A stretch of DNA of 64,000 nt, from NCBI GenBank assembly GCA_020636575.1, contig JACJXP010000001.1, positions 310,001-374,000 of the forward strand, written 5' to 3'. Made by a program: the position numbers and the translations under genes. The stretch comes from Chitinophagales bacterium (GTDB lineage Bacteria > Bacteroidota > Bacteroidia > Chitinophagales > Chitinophagaceae). Under the pieces are notes generated by a model that had not been told where the DNA came from, searched no databases, and was given only the letters and a program-made list of their open reading frames with translations. Below, piece by piece: positions 35,215 to 42,735 of the stretch (position 1 is the stretch's first letter; each line of letters starts with the position of its first letter).

Positions 35215-36128
35215 TGTTTATTTTCCAGATTTAAAAACCTGGCTGCATTGTTATAAAAAATATCTTCCTTATCCTTCTTTGATAAAAAATCTAATCCATC
35301 TAAAAACAAAATTGATTTTTCAATGGCATAGGGCCATATCATCTGATCGGAACCGAACATGACCCGATTGAGATAACCTGCTTCTTTTGCATTATGAAGA
35401 AATTCTTTAACAGTGCGCTGTGTATTGGGCTCTACCCAAAGCATGACTCCTACATCAGTATAAAGCTGGGGATAATATGCCATCAGACGCAATGCATGTT
35501 CATGCCACTCTTCGCCACCTGCATGCATCAGGTACATTCTTAGTTTAGGATATTTTACCAGTACATCTTCTATTAAGTAAGGATCACCATTTTTCAATCT
35601 TGCTTTAGGTGACCATGAATAAGTGCCTCCCGGATCACCGCCACCTGTATGCACCGCAACAGGGATATCATATTTTTCACAAATGCGGAGATAGGGTTGC
35701 CAAACGGAATCACTTAAAGTAGTGCCTCCATAATAAGCACCGATCTCTCCAAATACTTCAATCTTTTTGTCTTTTACCATTTGTTCAAATCTCACACTGT
35801 CCATTCCATAATCATCAGGATTAAATATCAATATGCCTCTTATTACACGATTGTTGCTGTCTTTTGCTGCCCATGTTTCCACACTTTCAGGATTACCGCT
35901 AACTGCAGCTTTTACAATATTCCATTTCTTAAATGCTGCAACGGTTGCGGCTCTGTGCTCCTCCGCATTTTTTGAACCTTTAATTCCATAATGATCCGCA
36001 GCCGGTTCTCTTTCTCCAAAGTCTTTATCAGAATATGAATGCACATGCATATCAATGATCTTTCCTTTATACTGTTCGTCTGAACAGGAATAAAGCATAA
36101 TTACCAGAATGATCAATTTCCAATTCAT
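35211..36128 (-). CDS. lipoprotein amidohydrolase (amidohydrolase_2-like TIM barrel)
   Basis: Starting at MNWKLIILVIMLYSCSDEQ, the 305-residue protein has a lipobox-like LYSC, so it is probably a lipoprotein facing the periplasm or surface; the 10-residue longer start reads through the end of the upstream gene. The barrel shows HxH (IIDMHVHS), VAVHTGGGDPG, MYLMHAGGEEWH and the metal-site Asp motif MFGSDQMIW, as in amidohydrolase_2 proteins that cleave or decarboxylate small carboxylic substrates. The tail NAARFLNLE is also typical. It sits between two FIST genes, overlapping the next by ATGA. Substrate unknown. Confidence 0.85.
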   Translation of the reverse strand: MNWKLIILVIMLYSCSDEQYKGKIIDMHVHSYSDKDFGEREPAADHYGIKGSKNAEEHRAATVAAFKKWNIVKAAVSGNPESVETWAAKDSNNRVIRGILIFNPDDYGMDSVRFEQMVKDKKIEVFGEIGAYYGGTTLSDSVWQPYLRICEKYDIPVAVHTGGGDPGGTYSWSPKARLKNGDPYLIEDVLVKYPKLRMYLMHAGGEEWHEHALRLMAYYPQLYTDVGVMLWVEPNTQRTVKEFLHNAKEAGYLNRVMFGSDQMIWPYAIEKSILFLDGLDFLSKKDKEDIFYNNAARFLNLENKQ

Positions 36129-36130
36129 AT

Positions 36131-37294
36131 TTATTTCTCTTTTAATGCTACTACACAACAGGTATTGTTATGAAACTCATGTTGACCTTTATTCCCTGCT
36201 TGTCCTGCTGTTATAGATTTTCCATATTCACCATAACTGAAAAAGCCGGCCATCGGGGCATTCCAGACTTCACTTACCCTTTCCAGTTCCTCACGGGTCA
36301 TTACACCAAATGACAAATACCTGCTGATGCAGGAAAAAACGATCACAGCATCTGCCTGCTGTAGTTCTTCTTCTTTCACCTGGTTACAGTCGTTAACTAC
36401 TGTATCGATCACATCAAAATCAGGAGGGAGTGAAAATCTCACCCTGGAACCCTGGGGGATTTTTCCTGCGCAAACCAATGACCGGTCCGCTGTATTACCC
36501 AACATGGCAGTTCTCATCACTGAAGGTGCATTCTCTCTTTCCATTTGTAGGGGATAATAAGCTCCCAGGCTAAATACCGTATTATTCATGGGCTCATCAC
36601 TGAGACTAAGCCCCAAATATTTCATCACAAGATCCAACGCAGGCTGGTCATCAATGGTATAAACTATATTCCCTTCACTTTTGGTAATGATCTTGGTGAT
36701 ACCAATAGGCTTCCATCCACATGTAGCCACACCGGTAATATCCACTTTGTCATGATCAATTATCAAACCCAATAACCCTGTGGTACTTCGCTTTCCTTTT
36801 GTAAATACCATAGGACCGGTCAAAGTCTGGTCATCTCCGGCCATGCCTCCAAAAATGATGGCATTACTACCATACCCGGTTTCAATACCTCTAATGATCT
36901 CTTCGCCGTCAATATCATTTACCCAACCCGACGCTATGATAAAGGCTGCATTGGTAAATGTATTTCTCCCTTCCTCACCAAGCTGTTTTGCAACATTGAA
37001 ATCATCCTTATCAACCGCTTCAAAAAAAGTAAGTTTGAAATAAGCTGGTGGGATATCCAGCAACATGATCACTATACTTTCTTCCCCGATATCATTGTTG
37101 ATGAATTCACCGGAAGATGTGGCACCGAACACCTGTATCTTATGTTGATCCAATAATTCACAAACTGCATTAATGTCCAGCTTGAACGACATAAAAACAA
37201 TAGCCAGGGTAGGTTTATAACCGTCGGCCATACTTTCTACAATAACTGTTTCTATATCTTCTATCGATTTTCCCTTTATAGTTTTTGCTTTCAT
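36131..37294 (-). CDS. FIST domain sensor protein
   Basis: The 387-residue protein contains FIST_N (YKPTLAIVFMSFKLD, IQVFGATSSGEF) and FIST_C (AVIVFSCISRYLSFG, MAGFFSYGEYGKS), and ends NTCCVVALKEK. A nine-residue piece (TAGQAGNKG) between GEYGKS and the tail is absent from the paralogues and includes GQAG as encoded by the small TGCC/GGCA-type repeats seen elsewhere in the window. It is most like the FIST protein at 32921-34084. It lies 7 bases after the EthD-like gene and 2 bases before the amidohydrolase gene. Confidence 0.9.
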   Translation of the reverse strand: MKAKTIKGKSIEDIETVIVESMADGYKPTLAIVFMSFKLDINAVCELLDQHKIQVFGATSSGEFINNDIGEESIVIMLLDIPPAYFKLTFFEAVDKDDFNVAKQLGEEGRNTFTNAAFIIASGWVNDIDGEEIIRGIETGYGSNAIIFGGMAGDDQTLTGPMVFTKGKRSTTGLLGLIIDHDKVDITGVATCGWKPIGITKIITKSEGNIVYTIDDQPALDLVMKYLGLSLSDEPMNNTVFSLGAYYPLQMERENAPSVMRTAMLGNTADRSLVCAGKIPQGSRVRFSLPPDFDVIDTVVNDCNQVKEEELQQADAVIVFSCISRYLSFGVMTREELERVSEVWNAPMAGFFSYGEYGKSITAGQAGNKGQHEFHNNTCCVVALKEK

Positions 37295-37301
37295 ATAATT
37301 T

Positions 37302-37604
37302 TTACTCTACTGTTCCAAAAATGATGGTGGCTCCTCCCGTAGCGAAATTGGCGAGATCAGCAGCCATTGCCTGTCCCTCAGGAGAAGTTAAAGCCTGCTG
37401 CATTTCTGCAGGACCTTCAAAATACAACTCGGCCATTCTGTAATATGCAGGTGCCGATCCATCCGGACCCGGTAAAAACTTTGTGTACTCTGCTTTTACA
37501 ACTCCGCTTGTTTTTGCCACCAGGGAAAGATGTGTTTCGTTATAGTACTTTTCAAAAGCACCGGTATCATTTGGATGGCCATACAGTACTGTTCCTTTGA
37601 TCAT
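37302..37604 (-). CDS. EthD-like small protein
   Basis: From the ATG at 37604 the product has 100 residues (MIKGTVLYGHPNDTGAFEKY). The ferredoxin-like alpha/beta pattern with YYNETHLSLVAK, the YYRMAELYFEG strand and the MQQALTSPEGQAMAADL helix matches the EthD family (dimeric alpha-beta barrel). EthD was first described as required for ethyl tert-butyl ether breakdown, but most members have no known reaction. It follows the first FIST gene after 11 bases, so it belongs to the operon. A longer in-frame start at 37640 reads through the FIST gene end and is rejected. Confidence 0.8.
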   Translation of the reverse strand: MIKGTVLYGHPNDTGAFEKYYNETHLSLVAKTSGVVKAEYTKFLPGPDGSAPAYYRMAELYFEGPAEMQQALTSPEGQAMAADLANFATGGATIIFGTVE

Positions 37605-37615
37605 ATTGTTTGTTT

Positions 37616-38773
37616 TTATTTTTCTTTTAATGCCACCCAACTATTAGTAGTGGAATGAAATTCATGTTTACCATTAATGCCTTTTCCAAATTCTCCGTAA
37701 GTATAAAAACCTGCCATGGGTACATTCCATACCTGTTGCAAACCTTCGTTTTCCTGTTGTGCCATCGGGCCGAGTGCACTTAACCTCCCTGCACAGGAAA
37801 ATATAAGCAAGGCATCGGCATCAGCATTTGTTTCTTTTTTTAATGCCATTGCTTTTGAGATAACAGTATGAATGATTTCAAAATCGGGGGGAGTTGAAAA
37901 ACGAAATGTTGAGCCCTGCGGTACATCTGATTCACACATCAATGCTTTTTTCTCTTTATCATAGCCAATAGGGGCACACATTTTTGGCTCCCTGCCTTCC
38001 CTGTCCAATTGAATTGGATAATGAACACCGATTGTATCAAAAAATTTTAGCTGGTCGTCAGCCGAAGATTTTTCTTCGCCTAAAAAACGCAGATAGGTTT
38101 CAAGCGCCGGCTGATCATCAATTGAATAAATCAGGTTTGCTTCACTCTTCGTAATAGTTCTGCTTACTCCCATTGGCTTCCATCCGGAGAAAGCCATTCC
38201 ATTCAGCTCAATTTTTTCTTCATTCAATACCAATGCGGCAAATCCATAATCGGTGGATCGATCATTTGTAAATACATAGGTGCCGGTAAAAGTAATATCA
38301 TCGCCGGCCATACCTCCAAACAGGCTGACACCTGCCCCTGCAATCTTTTCAATGCTCCTCACCAGCCCTTCTCCGTCAACTATTTTTCCATTTGCAGATA
38401 ACATGGTACTGCAAAGAATAAATGCCGGTTTGTTAAATTGTTCTAATGCATTATTTGCAATTTGTTTTGCAGTTTCTTCTACACTCCTTTCACCGACATC
38501 TTCAATCAATATGAAGTAATCATTCTTATTGATATTTAAAAGCATTATTACTATTTCGCCTTCACTTTGATGACTTTCATTAAATTCTCCGGAAGAAGTA
38601 GCGCCGATTATATCGATTCCTTCAGAGGTTAGAATTTCACAAACAGCTTTCCTGTCTTGCTTTACGGAAATAAAAATGATGGCGAGGGTTGGCAAAAAAC
38701 CCGATGACAGACAGTTATCTAAAGCTGATTTTATTTCATCTGCTGATGCTCCTTTGATTGATCTGGCTTGCAT
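37616..38773 (-). CDS. FIST domain sensor protein, first gene of the operon
   Basis: The ATG at 38773 gives 385 residues starting MQARSIKGASADEI, which aligns with the starts of the six paralogues; an in-frame GTG 60 bases upstream adds a tail with no counterpart. FIST_N (FLPTLAIIFISVKQD, IDIIGATSSGEF) and FIST_C (ALLIFSCAGRLSALG, MAGFYTYGEFGKG) are complete, with the tail STTNSWVALKEK. It is closest to the FIST protein at 29126-30283. It is preceded by 241 bases without a gene, and 17 further same-strand genes follow closely. Confidence 0.9.
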   Translation of the reverse strand: MQARSIKGASADEIKSALDNCLSSGFLPTLAIIFISVKQDRKAVCEILTSEGIDIIGATSSGEFNESHQSEGEIVIMLLNINKNDYFILIEDVGERSVEETAKQIANNALEQFNKPAFILCSTMLSANGKIVDGEGLVRSIEKIAGAGVSLFGGMAGDDITFTGTYVFTNDRSTDYGFAALVLNEEKIELNGMAFSGWKPMGVSRTITKSEANLIYSIDDQPALETYLRFLGEEKSSADDQLKFFDTIGVHYPIQLDREGREPKMCAPIGYDKEKKALMCESDVPQGSTFRFSTPPDFEIIHTVISKAMALKKETNADADALLIFSCAGRLSALGPMAQQENEGLQQVWNVPMAGFYTYGEFGKGINGKHEFHSTTNSWVALKEK

Positions 38774-39014
38774 TCCCTTACGATTTTCTGTTAGTTGTTT
38801 TGGAATAGACAATGAAGGATAAATGGATAGCACAAGCTCTATTGTTCAAAAGGGGCGAATCAGAAAATTAATGGCTTAAGAGAATTTAGAAGGAAAAGGT
38901 TAGGTTATTAATAATCAAGCAATTAATTATATAGAAAGATAGAAATCTTTACCCAATTTACCATTGATAATGATAATTATTTGCTTAAAAAATAGTTGTA
39001 AAATTTATGGGCTA
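38774..39014. other. gene-free upstream region of the FIST/kinase operon
   Basis: These 241 AT-rich bases separate the ATP-grasp gene from the first FIST gene, both on the minus strand, and should hold the main promoter of the 18-gene operon. I find no convincing TAnnTTTG/TTTG pair on the minus strand; the nearest is TAAATTGG at 38960-38953. No clear hairpin terminator for the ATP-grasp gene is visible either, so read-through from upstream is possible. Confidence 0.4.
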
Positions 39015-40568
39015 TTAACAGCACTCACTATTCAGCACTTTTACGGTTTGTTCGTAAAAATTCCGAGCCCTTTCCGGAGAACTGCCGATGCAAACGACCC
39101 CCAGTTTACCATACTGGGAAAGGGCACCAATAAGATGAAACATTACACCTTCCTGGTGTGTTCCATCATAATGTAACTGGTGAAGCATGGCGATATCGAT
39201 AAGGTCGGGCGGAGTAATGCCCTTATATCTTTCACTTCGCAAATTATCCGAACAAAAATAGTAGCGGGTTTGCTTGTTGGCAGTCAGATACATACCACTT
39301 TCCTGTTCATAATCGCCATCCGTTAAAAACTGCAATAATATATACGGATGGGTAGTTCCTCCTTTTCTCAGGTTGATCTCAATGGCATAATGCTTCCAGT
39401 TGTCTCCTTCTCTTACAGAAATAAAATCCACACCAAATCTTCCCATTACACCTCTTTTCTGCATAGCCTCGGCCACCCTCATCCCATATTCTCCTATTTC
39501 CGAAGCATACTCTTCATTTGCCGGGAAAGTGGCTCCCATAAAGACCTGGCCACTTTCGCCTCCCACTTCCTGGTCGTGGGTAGAGATCACTTTGCAATCA
39601 CCCAATGGATTAATTCGGCATTGTACAGATGGAGAGTCCTTAATATTGCCTTCCAGAAACTCCTCCACAATACCTCCCATTGACTGGAACTTATACATGA
39701 AGTCTTTATAGGAAAGATCGCTGGCTACGATCTTCAATTTCTTTTTAATATTATCGGCGATCCAGATATTCCATTCACTTTGCTCATTAATTCCCTCATA
39801 AGAAAAGACCGCATTTCCATCCCCGGAAAAACCGTCATTCATTTTCACAACTGCCCTTTTTAATTGGGGGTTATTCAACTTCAACTCTGCCAATGCATGG
39901 ATGATCTCTTTTTCATTTTTCAGATCTTCAAATCCTGGTGGCACCAATAAACCACACTCTTTGAAAATAATGCGACTGTTACTTTTATTACCCAACTCAA
40001 AAAGATCTGGATCACAGCCATAGATCGGCATATTTAGCTTAACAGCAAGGGTTCTTTCATATTTCGTCACATTAAAACAAGCCATATGTGAAACACTTCC
40101 TGCGGGTATGCTACTCCTTATCTTTTCGATGACACGGGGTCTTTCCAATATTTTTTCCGTCAATGATTTAGAAGACGCATCATAGCAACTGATCATTTTC
40201 AATCTCTTTAATGCATGGTGACGGGTAATGCCGGGTAACAGGTGCAGATAATAATCGATAATAACAGGATCAATAGGCACACTACTGATATACACTACAT
40301 GTGTGCGGGGCATTCTTAACAGCATCAGCAGGCACAATAATCTTTCTTCATAGTGAATATGTCCGCTCACTTTTGAAAGTATCTGCTGATCCAGTGTGAG
40401 TGAAGGAATGATCACCACTGTTTTTTCAGCCAGTTTATCAGGAAAAGCTTTGCTGAATTGCTGAGGAAATGCCTGCTGTATCTTCTGAAACATCAGCACT
40501 TCTTCCATAGAGCCTTCTGGCGGATATGCATTGGCTCCCCTGGCAGGGATAGTTCTGATGTCTGTCAT
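39015..40568 (-). CDS. PGM1-like ATP-grasp ligase with pre-ATP-grasp domain
   Basis: The 517-residue protein has an N-terminal region of about 200 residues resembling the pre-ATP-grasp domain (VVIIPSLTLDQQIL, YYLHLLPGITRHHALKRLKMIS), then an ATP-grasp fold (AVVKMNDGFSGDGNAVF, CRINPLGDCKVISTHDQ, GVDFISVREGDNWKHYAIEINLR) and a C-terminal region of the PGM1_C type (LDQL-like LHYDGTHQEGVMFHLIGAL). Family members join an amino group to a carboxylate using ATP; PGM1 itself is a peptide ligase of pheganomycin synthesis. No other natural-product gene is nearby, so the substrate here is open. It lies 49 bases after anmK on the same strand. Confidence 0.8.
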   Translation of the reverse strand: MTDIRTIPARGANAYPPEGSMEEVLMFQKIQQAFPQQFSKAFPDKLAEKTVVIIPSLTLDQQILSKVSGHIHYEERLLCLLMLLRMPRTHVVYISSVPIDPVIIDYYLHLLPGITRHHALKRLKMISCYDASSKSLTEKILERPRVIEKIRSSIPAGSVSHMACFNVTKYERTLAVKLNMPIYGCDPDLFELGNKSNSRIIFKECGLLVPPGFEDLKNEKEIIHALAELKLNNPQLKRAVVKMNDGFSGDGNAVFSYEGINEQSEWNIWIADNIKKKLKIVASDLSYKDFMYKFQSMGGIVEEFLEGNIKDSPSVQCRINPLGDCKVISTHDQEVGGESGQVFMGATFPANEEYASEIGEYGMRVAEAMQKRGVMGRFGVDFISVREGDNWKHYAIEINLRKGGTTHPYILLQFLTDGDYEQESGMYLTANKQTRYYFCSDNLRSERYKGITPPDLIDIAMLHQLHYDGTHQEGVMFHLIGALSQYGKLGVVCIGSSPERARNFYEQTVKVLNSECC

Positions 40569-40617
40569 TTAAAAAATTTAAAGTAGTCCCTAAATTAAGG
40601 ATAGTTAGCGAAACAAA

Positions 40618-41742
40618 TCATGCTTCTTGCCCTATCCATAAGGCGCCTCCGATTGTGCTGCGGGTAGCTCCGGTTACAGATGATAAAACAGTGCTTTCCT
40701 CTCTCCATCTCAAAACACCAAGAAATGCCATGATAAGCGCTTCTTTGTATTGCACTAATTTTTGATCCGGAATAGTTATTTCCACTCCTGATGGCTTTAC
40801 CAGGTCACCAAGCCGGCTTATTAAAAAGTCATTGAATGCTCCGCCGCCCGTAACTAGTAGTTTGCAATTTGAAGTGTTTTTTATTAACGAAGTAATAGCC
40901 TGGGATATTTGAACGGCTACATGTTCTGTATAAGTTCGTAATCCATTTTCAATGCTGATATTTCTACTTTTTATCAGCGGGTAAATTATATCAATCCCAA
41001 AACTGTTTGCCAATGATTTTGGGTAAGCTTTCTTATAATAATCTAATTGATTGAGATCGGAAAGCAACAACTCATCAATATTACCTGAGGCAGCCATGGC
41101 TCCTTTATCATCAAACTCTTTCCCAGCCTTTTCGGCCAGTAAATTTAAAACCCGGTTTGCCGGACAAACATCAAAAGCAATTGCCTCCCCCAACTCCTCC
41201 TTCGGAGGGGCTTTTGAAAACTCAGGAAAATGGCAGGAAATATTTGCAATACCACCAATATTCAAAAAAAGATCATAATCGCTTAACAGTATCTTCTCTC
41301 CCATCGGTACGATCGGGGCGCCCTGTCCCCCGTTGGCAACATCCATTGCCCGCAGATCCGAAACAACGGGTAAACCTGTAACTGAAGCAATAGCTGCTCC
41401 ATCACCTAATTGCGCTGTCATTTTTTGGGAAGGTATATGGAATGTGGTATGTCCATGCGAAGCGATCAATCCTACTTTATATTGTAATTGATTTTGCTCA
41501 ATAAAATGATTTACCTGCTCACCCAAATAATGCCCAAACCGGGAATGAAGCAGCAGGTAGTCAGCCGCAGTTAGTTCTGTTGCCTGTGAAAGATCTTTTT
41601 TCCATTCAGAACTGTATGCACTGCAATCTGCCTGTAAGATCTCATAGGCCCATTTCCCTCCCTGTTCCTGGAATTCAGCAAAAACAATATCAAGTCCATC
41701 CAGCGAACTGCCGCTCATTAAACCAATTGCCCTGTAAAGCAT
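40618..41742 (-). CDS. anmK: anhydro-N-acetylmuramic acid kinase
   Basis: AnmK phosphorylates and opens 1,6-anhydro-MurNAc during peptidoglycan recycling in the cytoplasm. The 374-residue protein shows the family N-terminus IGLMSGSSLDGLD, SHGHTTFHIP, GGQGAPIVPMGE, the NIGGIANIS motif and LLVTGGGAFNDFLISRL. Between NIGGIANIS and the FD motif there is an extra stretch (SKAPPKEELGEA) encoded by a palindromic dispersed repeat; it is not present in classical AnmK, where about ten fewer residues occur here. The Bacteroidota-type CPAN replaces GPGN. It is divergent from upp with overlapping candidate promoters between them. Confidence 0.95.
   Translation of the reverse strand: MLYRAIGLMSGSSLDGLDIVFAEFQEQGGKWAYEILQADCSAYSSEWKKDLSQATELTAADYLLLHSRFGHYLGEQVNHFIEQNQLQYKVGLIASHGHTTFHIPSQKMTAQLGDGAAIASVTGLPVVSDLRAMDVANGGQGAPIVPMGEKILLSDYDLFLNIGGIANISCHFPEFSKAPPKEELGEAIAFDVCPANRVLNLLAEKAGKEFDDKGAMAASGNIDELLLSDLNQLDYYKKAYPKSLANSFGIDIIYPLIKSRNISIENGLRTYTEHVAVQISQAITSLIKNTSNCKLLVTGGGAFNDFLISRLGDLVKPSGVEITIPDQKLVQYKEALIMAFLGVLRWREESTVLSSVTGATRSTIGGALWIGQEA
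41184..41212. repeat. palindromic dispersed repeat inserted in frame in anmK
   Basis: The stretch CCTCCCCCAACTCCTCC followed by TTCGGAGGGG contains the inverted repeat CCTCC (41196-41200) and GGAGG (41204-41208). It encodes APPKEELGEA, which has no counterpart in classical AnmK. Its CTCC-rich character matches the element at 5760-5819, pointing to one family of frame-tolerated repeats. Confidence 0.6.
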
Positions 41743-41761
41743 GAATCAGATTTTAATTAAG

Positions 41762-41791
41762 TTTGCCAAAAGTATAGTTTCTGTACTTTTT
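41762..41791 (+). promoter_or_regulatory. candidate upp promoter (Bacteroidota -33/-7)
   Basis: TTTG at 41762-41765, an 18-base spacer, and TACTTTTT at 41784-41791 match the Bacteroidota consensus TTTG...TAnnTTTG closely, with one mismatch at the last base. It would give a leader of about 15-20 bases before upp. Unproven. Confidence 0.4.
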
Positions 41792-41800
41792 ACTTTCAAA
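41767..41800 (-). promoter_or_regulatory. candidate anmK promoter overlapping the upp promoter
   Basis: On the minus strand TTTG (41800-41797) is followed after 22 bases by TACTTTTG (41774-41767), a perfect -7 box; the spacer is slightly long. It overlaps the candidate upp promoter on the other strand, so the two genes may compete for polymerase. Confidence 0.35.
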
Positions 41801-41814
41801 TAAGCTAATTACTG

Positions 41815-42465
41815 ATGATCGTTAACCTTTGTCAGCAACATTCATTGATCAGCAACTGGGTAGCTGAATTACGGGATACTTCTATACAGGGAGACCGTAT
41901 GCGTTTCCGCAAAAACCTGGAAAGAATAGGAGAAGTAACAGCTTATGAAATAAGCAAAGTGCTGCCATTTGTAGAAAAAGAAATACAAACACCGCTGGGT
42001 ATTGCTGAACATAAAGTAATAAAAGAGCAGCCTGTTCTTGCAACCATTCTAAGGGCAGGCTTACCCCTTCACCAGGGCTTATTGAATTTTTTTGACAAGG
42101 CTGAAAACGCTTTTATTTCTGCCTATCGAAAACATAATAAAGATGGTGGTTTTGAAATAAGCCTTGAATACATGTCATGCCCCGACATTGAGAATAAAAC
42201 ACTGATCATCTCTGATCCTATGCTGGCTACGGGTTCTTCCCTCGTAAAAACCATTCATTTCTTAAAGGAAGAAGGAAATCCCCGTGAAATACATATTGTA
42301 ACTGCCATTGCCTGCACTGTTGGTATAGAATATGTAAAAAGAGAAGAACCGAATATTACGATCTGGTGTGGTGACATTGATGATGAACTAACTGCAAAAG
42401 GCTACATAGTTCCCGGTTTGGGAGACGCCGGTGATCTTGCTTTTGGCGCAAAATTGCAGATGTAA
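41815..42465 (+). CDS. upp: uracil phosphoribosyltransferase
   Basis: Upp makes UMP from uracil and PRPP in pyrimidine salvage. The 216-residue protein contains LATILRAGLPLHQGLL, the PRPP-binding motif LIISDPMLATGSSLV and the uracil-binding C-terminal motif GYIVPGLGDAGDLAFG, all typical; the usual GGS of the PRPP loop is GSS. Length fits the family (about 210). The start ATG follows a short intergenic region with a candidate promoter. Confidence 0.95.
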   Translation: MIVNLCQQHSLISNWVAELRDTSIQGDRMRFRKNLERIGEVTAYEISKVLPFVEKEIQTPLGIAEHKVIKEQPVLATILRAGLPLHQGLLNFFDKAENAFISAYRKHNKDGGFEISLEYMSCPDIENKTLIISDPMLATGSSLVKTIHFLKEEGNPREIHIVTAIACTVGIEYVKREEPNITIWCGDIDDELTAKGYIVPGLGDAGDLAFGAKLQM

Positions 42466-42735
42466 GCCTTTAGGTTTTTTAGAAAATAGATTGATATATG
42501 TTAGCCTCTGGTTTTCAATAAAGTATCCTGATCACAAAGGAATCACACACTAAAAAAAGCAGCTTAATTTCCTTTTTATGGGTCTATAAAATGTTGTACT
42601 TTTCAGGTTCGTACTGGCTGGAAATCAATGTGAAATTTACAGCGGGTAACAATTAAAAACTAATAATTAGCGTTTCAGATACACGGTAAAGAACATAATA
42701 GAAATCCCCGGTATCAGGTTAAATAACATTGTGTG
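42466..42735. promoter_or_regulatory. intergenic region with candidate promoter for the PorP/SprF-like gene
   Basis: This 270-base gap holds no gene. TTTT at 42574-42577, a 19-base spacer and TACTTTTC at 42597-42604 resemble a Bacteroidota promoter with one mismatch in each box, giving a leader of about 125 bases. No hairpin terminator for upp stands out. Confidence 0.3.
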
